From: Adineta ricciae
Lineage: Eukaryota; Rotifera; Eurotatoria; Adinetida; Adinetidae
Length of the DNA stretch: 64,000 bases
Direction of reading: 5' to 3'
Assembly (NCBI GenBank): GCA_905250025.1
Contig: CAJNOJ010000072.1
Coordinates: 73,456 to 137,455, forward strand
In this document: positions 13,159-25,216 of the stretch, piece after piece
Layout: each line of letters begins with the position of its first letter
Position numbering within the stretch: position 1 is the stretch's first letter
Made by a program: the position numbers and the translations under genes
The notes under the pieces: generated by a model
What the model saw: the letters and a program-made list of their open reading frames with translations, nothing else
Told to the model about the DNA's origin: nothing
Database searches by the model: none

Positions 13159-15428
13159 ATGACTACCAGTGATTCAACAAAATCATTCGCAGCAGCTGCC
13201 AGCGCAGGAGTTGCAAAAGGAACAGCAGGATCAGGTCAAACGAATGACGTAGGATTCAAAACACGACAACGACCAGATGCAATCCGAAATTCGAACATCG
13301 TTGCTGCAAAAGGTACGAAAATCTCGTGTGCTTTTCGATCTGTGAAAATCATCAATTCAATTTTAGCCGTTGCTGATGCTGTGCGAACAAGTTTAGGACC
13401 ACGTGGCATGGACAAAATGATTCAAACAGGTAATGGTGAAGTAACAATTACGAATGATGGTGCTACGATCCTTAAACAAATGTCGGTTATACATCCTGCT
13501 GCAAAAATGGTTTGTCATATGTCAGTTGAATTCTAACTGTTATTACGAATTTCTTCTAGCTGGTTGAATTATCTAAAGCACAAGATATCGAAGCAGGCGA
13601 TGGTACAACAACTGTTGTTGTTCTTGCTGGTAGCCTACTCGACGCCGCCAGTCGTCTCGTATCTAAAGGTAATTGGAAAGTTCGTGTTCAATTATTGATT
13701 GTAAGAAAAATTCTTGCTTGCAGGTCTCCATCCAACAGCTATTGCTGATGCATTTGAAAAAGCAGCTGACAAAGCAACGGAAATCCTCAAGGGTATTAGC
13801 ATACCTATAGAGCTTAGCGATAATGATTCGTTACAGCGAAGTGCATCAACATCGTTGAATTCTAAAGTATGTTCTGACAAAACAATTTTCTTTTCGGGTA
13901 CATTTGCATATTATATTAGGTTGTCTCACAACATACTCATCTTCTCGCTCCTATTGCTGTCCAAGCTGTTCTGAAAGTCATCAATCCAGCTGTTGACAAC
14001 AATGTCGATCTTCGTGATATTCGTATCGTTAAGAAATTAGGGTAAGAAGTCACTTGCAAGATGGCATCTTCTATTTAAATATTTCTTTTACTTTCGTAGT
14101 GGTACTATTGAAGATACTGAACTGGTTGAAGGTCTCGTTCTCGATCAAAAAACTATTGGTTTCGGTGCACCAACACGTATTGAAAAAGCTAAAATTGCTC
14201 TGATTCAATTTTGCATTTCACCGCCAAAAACTGATGTGAGTGGGCTTTTCATTAACAAAGTACTCATTTTAACTTTTACTGACTCGTACAGATGGAAAAT
14301 ACCGTCATTATCAGTGATCATGCTCAAATGGATCGCGTGATCAAAGAAGAACGACAATATATTCTGAACATAATTAAACAGATCAAAAAGACCAACTGCA
14401 ATGTCTTGTTAATTCAAAAATCCATCTTGCGTGATGCAATTAGCGATTTGGCTATCCATTATCTAGCTAAAATGAAGATCTTAATCGTCAAAGACGTCGA
14501 GCGTGAAGACGTGCCATTCATTGCAAAGGTAATCTTTCGAAGAGAGTCGCAATAGTAGTCTGACGGAATATTTTTAGACTCTCGGTTGTAAACCAATTGC
14601 AAGTTTAGATCATTTCCAACAGGATATGTTAGGTACAGCTGATCTTGTTGAAGAAATCACCGCTGGTTCCGATAAAATCGTTAAGGTAAGTGATGACTTG
14701 TCATGCGTCAAGAAGTTTAATACTCGAAATGTCAACCTAATCTAAAAAGATAAGAATAACCTCTAAGCATCATGCAGTATCTGACTGGAGTGTCTATTTG
14801 AATGGTTTTCTATTAGATTACGGGTGTTGCCCATCCAGGTCATACAGTATCAATTTTATTACGTGGTTCAAATAAATTGGTACTTGAAGAAGCTGATCGC
14901 TCTATTCATGATGCTCTTTGCGTGATTCGTTGTCTTGTAAAAGAACGGTTAGTTGATGAGATTACTACTTGACTTCTCTATGTCTTTTGTTCTCATGATT
15001 TAGCGCGTTAATTGCCGGTGGTGCCGCACCTGAGATAGAATTGTCTGTTCGCTTAGCAGAATATGCCCAAAGTCTATCAGGTGTTCACCAATATTGCATT
15101 CGAGCGTTTGCCGAAGCTCTTGAGGTTATTCCGTATACGTTAGCGGAAAATGCTGGATTAAATCCGATTGCCACCGTTACAGAATTAAGAAATCGCCATG
15201 CACAAAACGATACAAATGCTGGTATTAATGTTCGAAAGGTAACTATCGATAGAAAATGTATTGTCGAAACTGAGTGTACAAAAACCATTTGTTGTTTTTT
15301 TTCAGGGTCTTATCTCGAATATTCTCGAAGAAAACGTTGTTCAGCCATTATTGGTTTCTGTCAGCGCTATTCGTTTAGCTACCGAAACAGTTCGATCAAT
15401 TTTAAAGATTGACGATATAGTAAGATAA
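13159..15428 (+). CDS. CCT4: T-complex protein 1 subunit delta (CCT4)
   Basis: Eleven exons (13159-13312, 13367-13509, 13560-13668, 13724-13866, 13920-14041, 14100-14235, 14292-14528, 14578-14685, 14817-14947, 15004-15238, 15306-15428) join to a 546-residue protein, close to the ~540 residues usual for CCT4. It is one of eight subunits of the cytosolic TRiC/CCT chaperonin that folds actin and tubulin. Group II chaperonin motifs are clear: [12 protein letters not shown] near the N-terminus, the nucleotide loop [30 protein letters not shown], and [10 protein letters not shown] near the C-terminus. The Ala/Gly-rich N-terminal extension ([17 protein letters not shown]) is typical of the delta subunit. 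The start is the first ATG after an acceptor-like TTTTAG at 13156, consistent with trans-splicing. An AATAAA poly(A) signal lies near 15.72 kb. Confidence 0.97.
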
Positions 15429-16136
15429 AGTCTCTTGAATATTTCATTTCCAAAAATTTGCTTTTAGATCGAAACAATGTAAACGGGAAAGATCAACATC
15501 AAAAAAAAAAGAAAACATTGATTCTCAACATAATTGTTTGCATGTGTGGTTTGTTCTGTAGGAAATCTTTTTCTCTTTTTTTGTTGTTGTTGTTTGTTAT
15601 TGTTATTATCATTATACCGTTTTTTAAACACCCGTGCTTATCGAAACCAGACACTAAGTGAAAACAAACTGAATGATTGCGATATGAACAAGACCAGTTT
15701 TTCTTTTTTTTTCTTTTATAACAATAAACATTTGCACTGCATATTCATTTTTCTCTCATCCTTTGATTATTCTTTCGAATAACCCTAAAGAGGCAGTCAT
15801 GTCTTCGTTGTTCTTCTACTCTTTAACAAACTAGAATCATGGAAAAGATATCGTAACGGAAATAATTAGAACTTCAAGAGTACTTATGGTTACCTTCACG
15901 TCGATGAGTATAAGTTGTTCTTGAAAATGAAAATATTTTGCGTGTTCGTATAGAGATCTTTCGGACCGTCTGCCCTTCTCCTTGTCATAATTAAACTAAG
16001 TCGATTGACAGTCTACCAAAGAGAATCTTTTTACGTCACCGGGCATATATTTTTTTAATACCGTACAAAAGTATAACATTTATATTACAAAACAAAGTAA
16101 TGACGATAAATATTTATTGTCTTTTCATCATAAGTT
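15429..16136. other. Convergent 3' intergenic region, CCT4 / GPCR
   Basis: This region holds the 3' ends of two convergent genes. A plus-strand AATAAA occurs near 15.72 kb for CCT4, and a minus-strand AATAAA near 16.11 kb for the receptor. T-rich simple sequence occurs at about 15.57-15.62 kb. No coding sequence is supported. Confidence 0.45.
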
Positions 16137-18454
16137 TCATTCACCACAGTAGACACCACCGTCGTCGGTGATCCGTGCTGGCAGAGAATTTGAATACGTT
16201 GATGACTTTGTACCTAACCTAGCTGGAGCTGAATGATGCGTGGATTGAGACAAAAAACAGACTTGTCGGTTGGGTGACATTTTGCACGATGACCAACGAT
16301 CGTTTTTGTCACCGAGTCCTGGCGATAGACATGATGGTGAAGGGCATGGTGCTTCGTTATTTGACCGAGGAAAAGTAAAGTTTAATGAGCGGTACTCGAG
16401 AGGTATGTCATCAATAAAGACACTATGTTTAGCCTTTTTAATAGCAGTTTCACGACGTTTCTTCAAGAGACTCGGCGTTCGCTGCGATGGCTTGGATTTT
16501 TTCTCATACTGGCGGATAATCTCTAGTTGCAGATTATTTTCTTGAGTCGATCGATCAAAATGAAAACAATTCAAGACCATTAGATATTCTTCCCGAAATG
16601 TATCAGAAAGAAAAACGTAGAGAACAGGATTGAGACAATTATTCGCGTAGCCAATGATTGTCGTCAGATGTGTTAATTCTTTAAGAAAGCGCACATTCGG
16701 ATTGGAAGAAAATATTGAGAAATTGAAATTCAACGACTGAATCAATGGATCAATGGTGATGAAGATTTGAAGAAACCAATATGGCACCCAACAGATGAAG
16801 TAAGCTGTTATAACAGCCAGAACGACGCGTGTTACTTTTCTGTGCGAACGCTGTTTGAGTTCGGATTGATGTTTGCGGCGTATATGATGAAGGCGGATGA
16901 GAACGAGAATATAGAATGTTGTGATCATCGAAACCGGCAGGAGGAAACCAATTAAAAATCCATAGTAAGTAAAGACGATCTCGGGAGGAATCGTGAATAT
17001 AATCGATGGAAAGTCGATGACGCATCTAAAGCATCAATATATGTAAATAGTCAAAGGAATTTCATTTTCTTGACTTTCTCAATAGTTCCACACGTCAAAA
17101 TTATATCCTTAATTAACGATTATTGTAAACTCCTTACTCGACATTTTCAAATGCAATTAGAATGAAAACAGAGTACTCTATATGTCAAAAATCGAATATT
17201 TTCTTTTGATGCTGTCTCCGTAATAAGTTCATTCAAGTACATTTTCGTTTTCTTTCCTAGTAAATCATACGTATCACCAGATCAATGTTATACGATAATT
17301 ATAATTGCATTCTTGTTCCTTCAATTCTACGCTCCGTTTACGATTACACAAAATAATTATTTCAATCAAAAGAGGAGTTTTATCAATAAATTCTCATCGA
17401 TACAATTGTATTTGCTAAGTCTTTTGCAATAGAAGTAGTTATGCGGATAATTAAATATCTATAAATAAATCCTCAGACTATCTGATTATCCATAGATTAT
17501 ATCAGAGAGTCGTACTTTCCTCGAATAAAAATATCACAGCAGTTAATCGTCCTGTGCTCAAACAACCCACATATAATTTGCAGGCGACTATACGTATATA
17601 AATATCAATGCGTCATGTCAGTGACGTTCGCTTGTGATTCAAAAGTCTGTATAGGTTTAATCATGTGAGTTCTGGTGTATCTCAATGCTTTAATTACTTT
17701 TTTTTATTGTGATGCTGATTTTTTTTTTGCGAAAACTGTAAAGCGTTACACAATATTAATAGCATTGTGATTCTCACAGTTAACAACACATTCTTATAGT
17801 TACTACACGATGCGCAACTCTATAGGGATTTGTTGTGTCTTCACCTACCGTTGTACCTGATAGCCAAACCAACGGATGAGACGATCAGATGTCACTGTGG
17901 CGAAAACCCACGTTGGACATAGAAAGAGTATTGAGATAAGCCAACAGCCTATAGAAAAACAGAAAAACAAGTACTTTTAGGTACCATTGGAGTCATGTTG
18001 GTTGGTATTTACCGAAAATAATTAAGGCTGACTTTGTTCGAGTGCGAAATTCTATCGCCCGTATCGGATGACAGACAGCAAGATAACGGTCAAATGATAA
18101 GGCCGCCAATAACAATGAACTGACGTACTGGTTGATGTGAATAAAATTATAATACATTTTACACAGAACATTACCAAATATCCATCCGTTAGCAAGAATA
18201 GTAACAATTAGAAATGGTATACTTAATAATAATAAGAAGTCGGCTATCGCTATGTGTAACAAATAAGTGTTTGTCACCGTACGAAGACGAGACGAACGAA
18301 GAATACTAATAAAAACGAGACCGTTACCGAACGTTCCAATGAAAAAGAGTATTGTATAGACTGGAACGAAATAGTATGTTAAAAGATGATTTGGGGCCGT
18401 AGATGCAGACGGGATGGTTGTGTTAACTACGAGATCGGTATGCTGGTCCAACAT
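16137..18454 (-). CDS. Rhodopsin-like GPCR, somatostatin/allatostatin-C receptor type
   Basis: Exons 18454-18013, 17948-17849 and 17025-16137 join in frame to 476 residues. The protein is a class A seven-helix receptor with GN in helix 1 (GTFGNGLVFISIL), IADFLLLLSIPF in helix 2, a DRY motif followed by LAVCHP, CWVPYW in helix 6 and NNCLNPVLYVFLSD in helix 7. The RKVTRVVLAVI entry to helix 6 and the YAN-C-NPVLY pattern match somatostatin, opioid and allatostatin-C receptors, so a peptide ligand of that class acting through Gi/o is likely (inference). The N-terminus carries an NTT glycosylation sequon. The C-terminal tail is long (~170 residues), Ser/Pro rich and basic. The second intron is about 820 bases, far longer than the 50-60 bases typical here. 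No paralogue is seen in the window. Confidence 0.88.
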
Positions 18455-21400
18455 AATTTAACCAATTGTGAAAGTACAAGAGGAGTAGAGTGAAATAAAG
18501 AGACGTAGATATTAATGAAAAGAAGAAAGGAAGAGAAAAAAAGAAGCACAGAGGGAAAGAGAAAGGAAATACGGGTTTTCTCTCTTTTTTCTTTCGTCGT
18601 TCGTTGTTTCCTATAAACAACAAAACGATGTCTATATTCAAAGTTGTTGACGTGATACTGGGCGTTGTCTATGAATATACAATGAACTCATCACTATGTG
18701 AAATTATCAGAAATGATTTCATTTTATTGTATATGAATACCATTCATCGCTCAGCTAATTTATTTGTTTATCAGGTCTCGAACTATTTACACATGTCGAC
18801 AGCCGGCGACGAGTTTTTTTCGAGAACAGAACATTTTTCTTTTGTTATCATTGTGCTCGTTTTCGGAAAGGAACAATGTCGCCTTCGGACTATCGACTTA
18901 TCTTGTAGATTTAATAAATCTTTTTCAGATTTATTCAAATGACTAGCCGCACGAGACATGCAAAGTTCTTCCAATCTGTCAAATTCCTAATTATCATAAT
19001 AGCAATTTACAACTTGTCAAACGATTGTTAACCATTAGGTTTCTCGTTGGGATTCAACAAACTTTGATTATATTTAGTTTCGAGATTGTAATTTGCCAGT
19101 TTTGAATTCCATTCATCAACAATCATAAATAATAGAAGCGAAATTAGAGCTCATACGCCAATGAAACGTCTAGATTTCCTTGCAGAAAAACAAGCAAATT
19201 CAGCGCAAATGACATGTTTCAAACGGAACTAAATACCGATGATAATGACGTCTTATTCCGTTTTGGGTATCCGCATGGTTTAGAAGTTGTCATGATAATC
19301 ATTTCCGAAGAGTATTCCACAAAACATGAGAATAAAGCTTTCATACAAGTTTACATAAATTTCATTTCGTTTCAACAGTTCAATGCATTAGCAACCGAGG
19401 CCGTAGTTATAATACTCTCTTAGCCGGCTATTTTATTATCGTGATGAAAAATCTGACATTTCTCGCACGTAAAACTAATCATCCATTTGTCTCTTCATTC
19501 AAGAGTAGATTAAAACTCAGAACATGATAATCACCTACTAGATCTGCCTCTAGGATATAGTTTTACCGAATACTCAGACCACCCACGCTATACAGCACGT
19601 AAAGGAAGCATTCATGATTGATAAGAACACTCTTCAAATAAATAGGTTTTACAGTTTTATTGTCATCTTGCACAACGGAAGACTCTGCGCACTCTCTAGT
19701 GTTTTGAGTAAAAACGCTCTTGTTGGCAGTCTTTATCAACATTGCCAGATGTGTCAAGTGCTGAGTACATGTGTGTGAAAAGGAATGTTCAGCATTTAAA
19801 GTTTTCTTCTGATCACATTATTATTCATGTGCACAATCTACTTGATAATATCAAAGTACGAAATATTGTCGGTGACATACTTAGCTGATGAGATTTCATT
19901 TCCCCGGCACCTTTTTTAAACTACCAAGTCAAGAACAGACATCGTTCATGAATATTTTGACAAATCTACAAATGAGATTCTCCGCCAGGTACCTATTACC
20001 TTCACAAATACGTTTACTGACACTTCCTAAAGAAACGTCACTAATCACAACGCAGAACAGTAGCCATTAACCTTATTTGACGTCATCCATTTCCTAAATA
20101 TAGTGACAGAACATGCAGGTAAATAAAATTCTAGTCAGCAGGTCGACATTGGTGACAATGATAAAGTGATAAAACTAAGTTCTCATTGCCCATATTGTAT
20201 ACGTCGAGAATAGGGAATACGAACATGATATAGAACTTCACACTATATATAATTAAATTAAGAGGCAAAAAAAACATGAATATGAAGCTTTCAAATCAGA
20301 CAGAATAAAAGCAATTTGATGATTATTTCCAAAGAAATGACTTTTTCTTCACAAGTCGTCCATTCAAGTAGGACTAATTTTCTTATTTAGAGCATAACAC
20401 ATTGAAGTCAGTAAGCTTACCTAGACTTTTATTCATGAATTCATTATTACATTCAATTTATGCTATTATTCAGAATTAGTCTGTGCATTGCAAGTTTTGA
20501 CGTGTGAAAAGGAAAATGTGTCTTAATAAATCTGCAACACTGAAAGAAATGATTGAAGATGAACGTAAAAACACAATATACCTTTTCTCAATTAATAATG
20601 ACTACTTTTGAATGGAGAAGTTCTTACAAGGGTTATGTTACATAATCGAATATTTGTTTCGAAAGTAAATCGTAAGTGATAAACCTATTAGTGAATGAAG
20701 AACATTTGTGTGAATCGAGCCTTTTCTGTTGTTTTGAAGATTTCTTCTATTTTTATATAATTCTTCACTAATAAATCTCACGTAGACGGACAATTTATTT
20801 ATTATATCTTATAAACGATCTCTACAAGCTCAAGAAATATGTGTGCGTGTATGGAAAGAAGAACCACAGTTGCTTTGTAAGTGTTAACTGTTGATGTTTA
20901 TATTGGCCATTTTGTTAATAATATATGGGTGGGCAAGAGACACAAGAGATAAAAGCATATACCCGCATATCTTCGATGCGAATAACATCATGCATTCTCA
21001 TGCGCGTTTAAAAAAAAGAAACTCATAATTAGAATTTGAAAGTGTTCTCTTCGCGTAAAAAAACAATTTCAACCCGCTATGAATGCTTCCTTTCCAGAAA
21101 CCTTTCTACACATGATTCGACTATGTCGATCTTGGATACATAATCTACATTTCTCTTTATTGCAACGAATAATGTTTATGTAATAGCTCCTAATATATGG
21201 AGAAGAAAGCTAAGTACATAACAAAAAATACACGATTCTTCTATACAAGAACTATGACATGAAATAGCAAGGGAGAAATCATCCGTGGATAGTATTTGCA
21301 TTCAGCCTGAATTAATTTTTCTATGGAATACACTTGAGATATCTAGATGATTTGCATATTATTCATACTAACTCGGATTTGCTAGAATCGAATATTTTCA

Positions 21401-21877
21401 TGCGTTATTAAAGAATTACGAAATTAGCGAAGTGATGAAGAGAAGCGGATCAGAATCATGCAACGTCAATCGAGCAAATGAGTTCATTCTTTTCTACAAT
21501 CAAAACAATATGCCTGGAGCTTTACGCTAATACAAGAAAATGTGCGCAGAAAACTACTTTGCCAATCATAGTATTTTCGCTGTAGATCATTAATGGCACT
21601 TGCTCGAAATACCCCAAAGCATATGTTTGTTCTGTAGGCCATGGATAAGAGACTTTATAACGAATGATTTATGTGCACGTGTACTCGTAACATAGAAGTC
21701 TTCCATAAAACATCTCTACGAAGAAAATGACATTTTTATAGTGAAGCAAATGTTAAGTTCCTGTTAACCCTGTTGTCTTCTTAAGAGTAGGAAAGTCGTT
21801 CTGATTAAAGCAAACACTAATTATATATTCGATATCAAAGTTGAAAAAGCTGAAATTGAAAATGGTTAGAATAAAAA
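18455..21877. other. Gene-poor AT-rich region
   Basis: I find no convincing coding exon, domain, tRNA or repeat in this 3.4 kb stretch. Open frames are short (under ~115 codons), lack recognisable motifs and do not splice into longer products. It includes the receptor promoter at its left end and the 3' flank of the hydrolase at its right end. Long-range regulatory DNA or decayed mobile sequence cannot be excluded by eye. Confidence 0.5.
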
Positions 21878-23053
21878 CTAATGAATGGTCTTTTCTTTTA
21901 TCCATTTTTTAATATTCTCAAGCGTATTTCTTGCTTCGGGATAGAAAGAATAAAATAATGGATATGCATGTGCCAAGTGCAAGCCTTCCTCCAAGGTTAC
22001 ATCAACTCCAGCTTGTTTCGCTTTGTAAAACACGTGCCGAGAATCATCTTCTAAGACTTCTGCCGTACCTACAGTGATGTACATTGGTGGAAATCTTTCG
22101 AATGAACCAAACATAGGACTGTATACCGGATCATCTCGTTTGATTTGTTCATGATTATCACCGAGAACTTGCTCAATAGTCCAACTTAATATTTCAGGAC
22201 GAATTAGAACATCGGTAGGACGATTACGTATATAACTTTCTCCAGATGAGGATAAATCAGTCCATGGAGATACAAGAACAACACAACGAGGAATAGCATA
22301 TTGTCGAGATATTAAATTTTGAATTGTCAATAGCGAAAGACCACCTCCAGCTGACTCTCCCATGATTATGATTTAAGATGAAGTTATATTCTCACTAAGT
22401 AGTGCATGATATAACGCAACAACATCATCAACAGCGTGCGGTAGAGGATGTTCAGGTGCAAGTCGATATTCCACATAAATCAATGACATATCGAATAGAT
22501 GTGATAAATAACACCCGTACCCGCTATAACCTTGATGAAAACGGAAGAATCAGTGGGTTTGAAACAACATAGAAGACTTACTATGAATATCTCCGGCTAG
22601 ATAGGCTCCACCATGGAGATACATCAGAATATTTTGTGTACGTGGTTGCTCATTTGTTCCACGGTGATTTACCCAATATGCTTCGACGGTATGTCCTTGA
22701 TGATTGTAGATTTGTTTTTGAATTTGACAGGATTTTGGTTTTGGAATGATGGTGGCCAATGTAAATAATGAACGAAGTTCTTTCACAACATTTGTTGTAT
22801 CAGCTGATGGATCAAGTTCATATACTGATCTTAGACGAAGCATTGTTTCAAATGCCCGGTAGTCGGCACTAAGTGTCGGACGATTTTCGTCTCTGATGAC
22901 CGTATATGTTAATGATAATAACGAATGCACACAACGAATACGAAGATATTCAGGGTCAATTGATCCATAACGTAAGGGAATTAGAACGGAAAGAATTAAT
23001 ATAAAAATCGAAAGATTTCGAACGACGATCCCACTCTGCTTAATCGAAACCAT
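21878..23053 (-). pseudogene. Alpha/beta hydrolase (arylacetamide deacetylase/HSL-like), interrupted by an in-frame stop
   Basis: Exons 23053-22582 and 22530-21878 join in frame to 375 codons. An N-terminal hydrophobic segment (signal anchor) is followed by the oxyanion motif HGGAYLAGD, the VEYRLAPEHPLP motif, the nucleophile elbow GESAGGG, an acid region (VGTAEVLEDD) and the His region LHLAHAY. This is the HSL / AADAC carboxylesterase family, usually a membrane-anchored luminal esterase. Codon 210, at 22375-22373, is TAA in the stretch ENITSS-stop-IIIMGESAGG, just before the catalytic serine. Everything downstream remains open for 165 codons and keeps all catalytic residues. No GT/AG intron removes the stop. 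A single C-to-T change from CAA would explain it, so this is a very recent null allele, a readthrough case or an assembly error. Confidence 0.75.
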
Positions 23054-23509
23054 ATTGCAAAACAGTTTGACTGTACTATATCATCACCTCTATCATAAAT
23101 AACGCACGTGAGTCTTTTTCTTTTGCGTTTCTGTTGTTTTTTGTTTTCTTCCCTACGAAAAACGTGTCTTTGTATATATCCCGATTAATAATTATTCCCT
23201 TGACAGACGCACAGTAGGTCACTGTAAACAATAGACTCAATATTTTTTCAATCTCTTGCTGTTCCTTTCATTCTTTTATTGAGAAACTAACGGCACTCGA
23301 CGGTGCTAAAAAATTCTTGAAAAAAGTCATTCAGAAGCGAACATATGATAAAGTCTAGAGTATTTGAAGGAGCTCAATGAAAACATTTCACTTGGCAGAT
23401 TCCAATAGGGTTAAAACATAAAATCCTTTGAAATGTTTATTCGAAAATAAAGTGATTTCTAGTTGACAATATACAACGTCTCGATAACGAACAGAAAACC
23501 GATGACGAT
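23054..23509. other. Intergenic, hydrolase 5' flank / ART-TPR gene 3' flank
   Basis: This tandem minus-strand gap contains the promoter region of the hydrolase gene. It is AT-rich and T-rich near 23.1-23.3 kb. No gene or structured element is seen. Confidence 0.4.
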
Positions 23510-25216
23510 TTATGAATTTTTATTCATCAATTTCTTGGCACTATGAATTCTAGTCTTCAAGTCCGAAACAAATGAATCATCGTTCATTTGTGGATTGACA
23601 ACAACTAAATCGACAGCTTTCTCATAGTTATCCACAGCCTTTTGATATTCACCCATATGAAAATAACTTTTACCGATGTTATCATATAACGGAGCTAGAT
23701 CCGTATGTCGAGGTGGTAAATAACTTAGACTAACATCTAACGCATTTTGAGATTGCTCTAATGCTTTCGCATATTCACCTCTCGACATGTAATTAGCTGC
23801 AAGACCATTATGTACACGTACGAGACGGCGAGGTTGACTTTGAACAGATGTGTCTTCCAGCATTGCGAGAAAAAACTTTTCGGCATGTTCGTACTCTTCC
23901 ATGTCCATGAATAGTTTTCCCATATAAGAAAGCGGATTTGCGTGAACTTCACTACTTCGTAATGGTGCGACGATCCGAAGTAGTTGAGGATCGTCATCAG
24001 CAACGAGAGTCAGCTTAATATGCCAGATTGTATTATCTAATTCGTCGATAGAGTCTATATGAAAAACGGTATTTAAACCAAATAAAAGACCGTGATTGGT
24101 CTGCTTGTCATCGTTGTGAATGATATCGAGCGACGTGAATGGACTTCTCGTACTTCGAATGCTTGGATTAATGTGTATTTCGAAAAGAACGCCAGTAGCC
24201 GTTGGCAATGCAGCTAGACGTTGTTGAATAAAATCCAGTTCAATTTGTTTATCCGTATGACCTATGAAGAGGTTTCCAAACGAAATTAGGCCATTACAAT
24301 TCGATTTGATCAGCGAATGAAACTTTTCCGTGAACATTGTTTTGCCTCGGTACACAACCAAATGATGTTCGTCCATCATAACATTATTGTCTAGAAAATT
24401 CGTCATTTGTGTATGCGCATGTTTAACCAGAAAACCAAGTTTATAGAGAATATCGATTTCATACGTCCGTGGCATACGTTGCAACACACGCCAGATAAAA
24501 CTTTGACGTGTTAACCACCATAGTGCTTTTTGAGGACGATAGTTGGCTTCGAAATCGTCGATTATACGCAATTGTTCGGGATTGTTGGCGTAATGCATTC
24601 GGCAGAAGTGAACGAACTCGGTTTTGGCATTAGTTTCGAATTTCAGTCGATAGACAATCTCGCGAATAAATTGCGCGTAAAGAAATATCGCCTCTTGTTT
24701 CTTGCCATTGGAAGATGTGAGATCGTTAGAAGTCGCTGGTGGTGATGCTGTGAGAACTAAGAGATCGAGTTCACATAGTTCAACATCAGTGGTTAACTGT
24801 TTACAAAGATTATCAATATTAGAAAACGTATTTGCTGAAGATATTTCATCGGTAGTTTTTTCGTTGAAAATGTAGATCTTTTCCAATTGTGGTAAGACTC
24901 GGATTGAATCAAGAAATGGTTCCAACGTTGGAAGAATGAAAAAGATTTTTTCCACACGAATCGAAGTTATATAAGCTATACATTGATCTTGATCGGTAAA
25001 CATTTTAATTGTCGAAACAATATGACGTAGTTTTGCTTTGTGATTTTCAATATCTTTGCAAATGTCTGGGAGAAACCAGACAATAATACAATCTTCGACA
25101 ATACGATCTGATTGTTTTATAGGAGAAGCAGGACGATACTTTGCTGATTTTGAACGAGGTTCAGGTTCGATGGACGTTACAGGACATCCAGTATTTTTCG
25201 AAGGTGAACAACCCAT
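23510..25216 (-). CDS. ADP-ribosyltransferase-like domain plus TPR repeat protein (568 aa, intronless)
   Basis: A single 568-codon exon starts at the ATG at 25216. The N-terminus MGCSPS fits the N-myristoylation consensus (Gly2, Ser6) with adjacent Cys for palmitoylation, so membrane attachment is likely. Residues ~230-420 resemble the arginine-specific ART fold: the first catalytic motif is present as VVYRGK, and the final strand pattern LLFGLNTVFHI is recognisable. However, the STS motif after ISFGN is replaced by LFIGH, and the acidic ExE motif before LLFG reads TNHG, so the R-S-E triad is largely lost. Residues ~430-560 hold TPR repeats (MGKLFMDMEEYEHAEKFF; YDNIGKSYFHMGEYQKAVDNY). ART+TPR proteins form a large family in bdelloids. 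This member is probably a non-catalytic scaffold (inference). The lack of introns contrasts with conserved neighbours. Confidence 0.8.
   Translation of the reverse strand: MGCSPSKNTGCPVTSIEPEPRSKSAKYRPASPIKQSDRIVEDCIIVWFLPDICKDIENHKAKLRHIVSTIKMFTDQDQCIAYITSIRVEKIFFILPTLEPFLDSIRVLPQLEKIYIFNEKTTDEISSANTFSNIDNLCKQLTTDVELCELDLLVLTASPPATSNDLTSSNGKKQEAIFLYAQFIREIVYRLKFETNAKTEFVHFCRMHYANNPEQLRIIDDFEANYRPQKALWWLTRQSFIWRVLQRMPRTYEIDILYKLGFLVKHAHTQMTNFLDNNVMMDEHHLVVYRGKTMFTEKFHSLIKSNCNGLISFGNLFIGHTDKQIELDFIQQRLAALPTATGVLFEIHINPSIRSTRSPFTSLDIIHNDDKQTNHGLLFGLNTVFHIDSIDELDNTIWHIKLTLVADDDPQLLRIVAPLRSSEVHANPLSYMGKLFMDMEEYEHAEKFFLAMLEDTSVQSQPRRLVRVHNGLAANYMSRGEYAKALEQSQNALDVSLSYLPPRHTDLAPLYDNIGKSYFHMGEYQKAVDNYEKAVDLVVVNPQMNDDSFVSDLKTRIHSAKKLMNKNS

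Noticed and set aside
18604-18942. 112-codon plus-strand open frame
   Set aside because: No recognisable domain or splice partner; composition matches flanking noncoding DNA.
23758-24003. 81-codon frame within the ART/TPR gene
   Set aside because: Shadow frame of the TPR region on the same strand.
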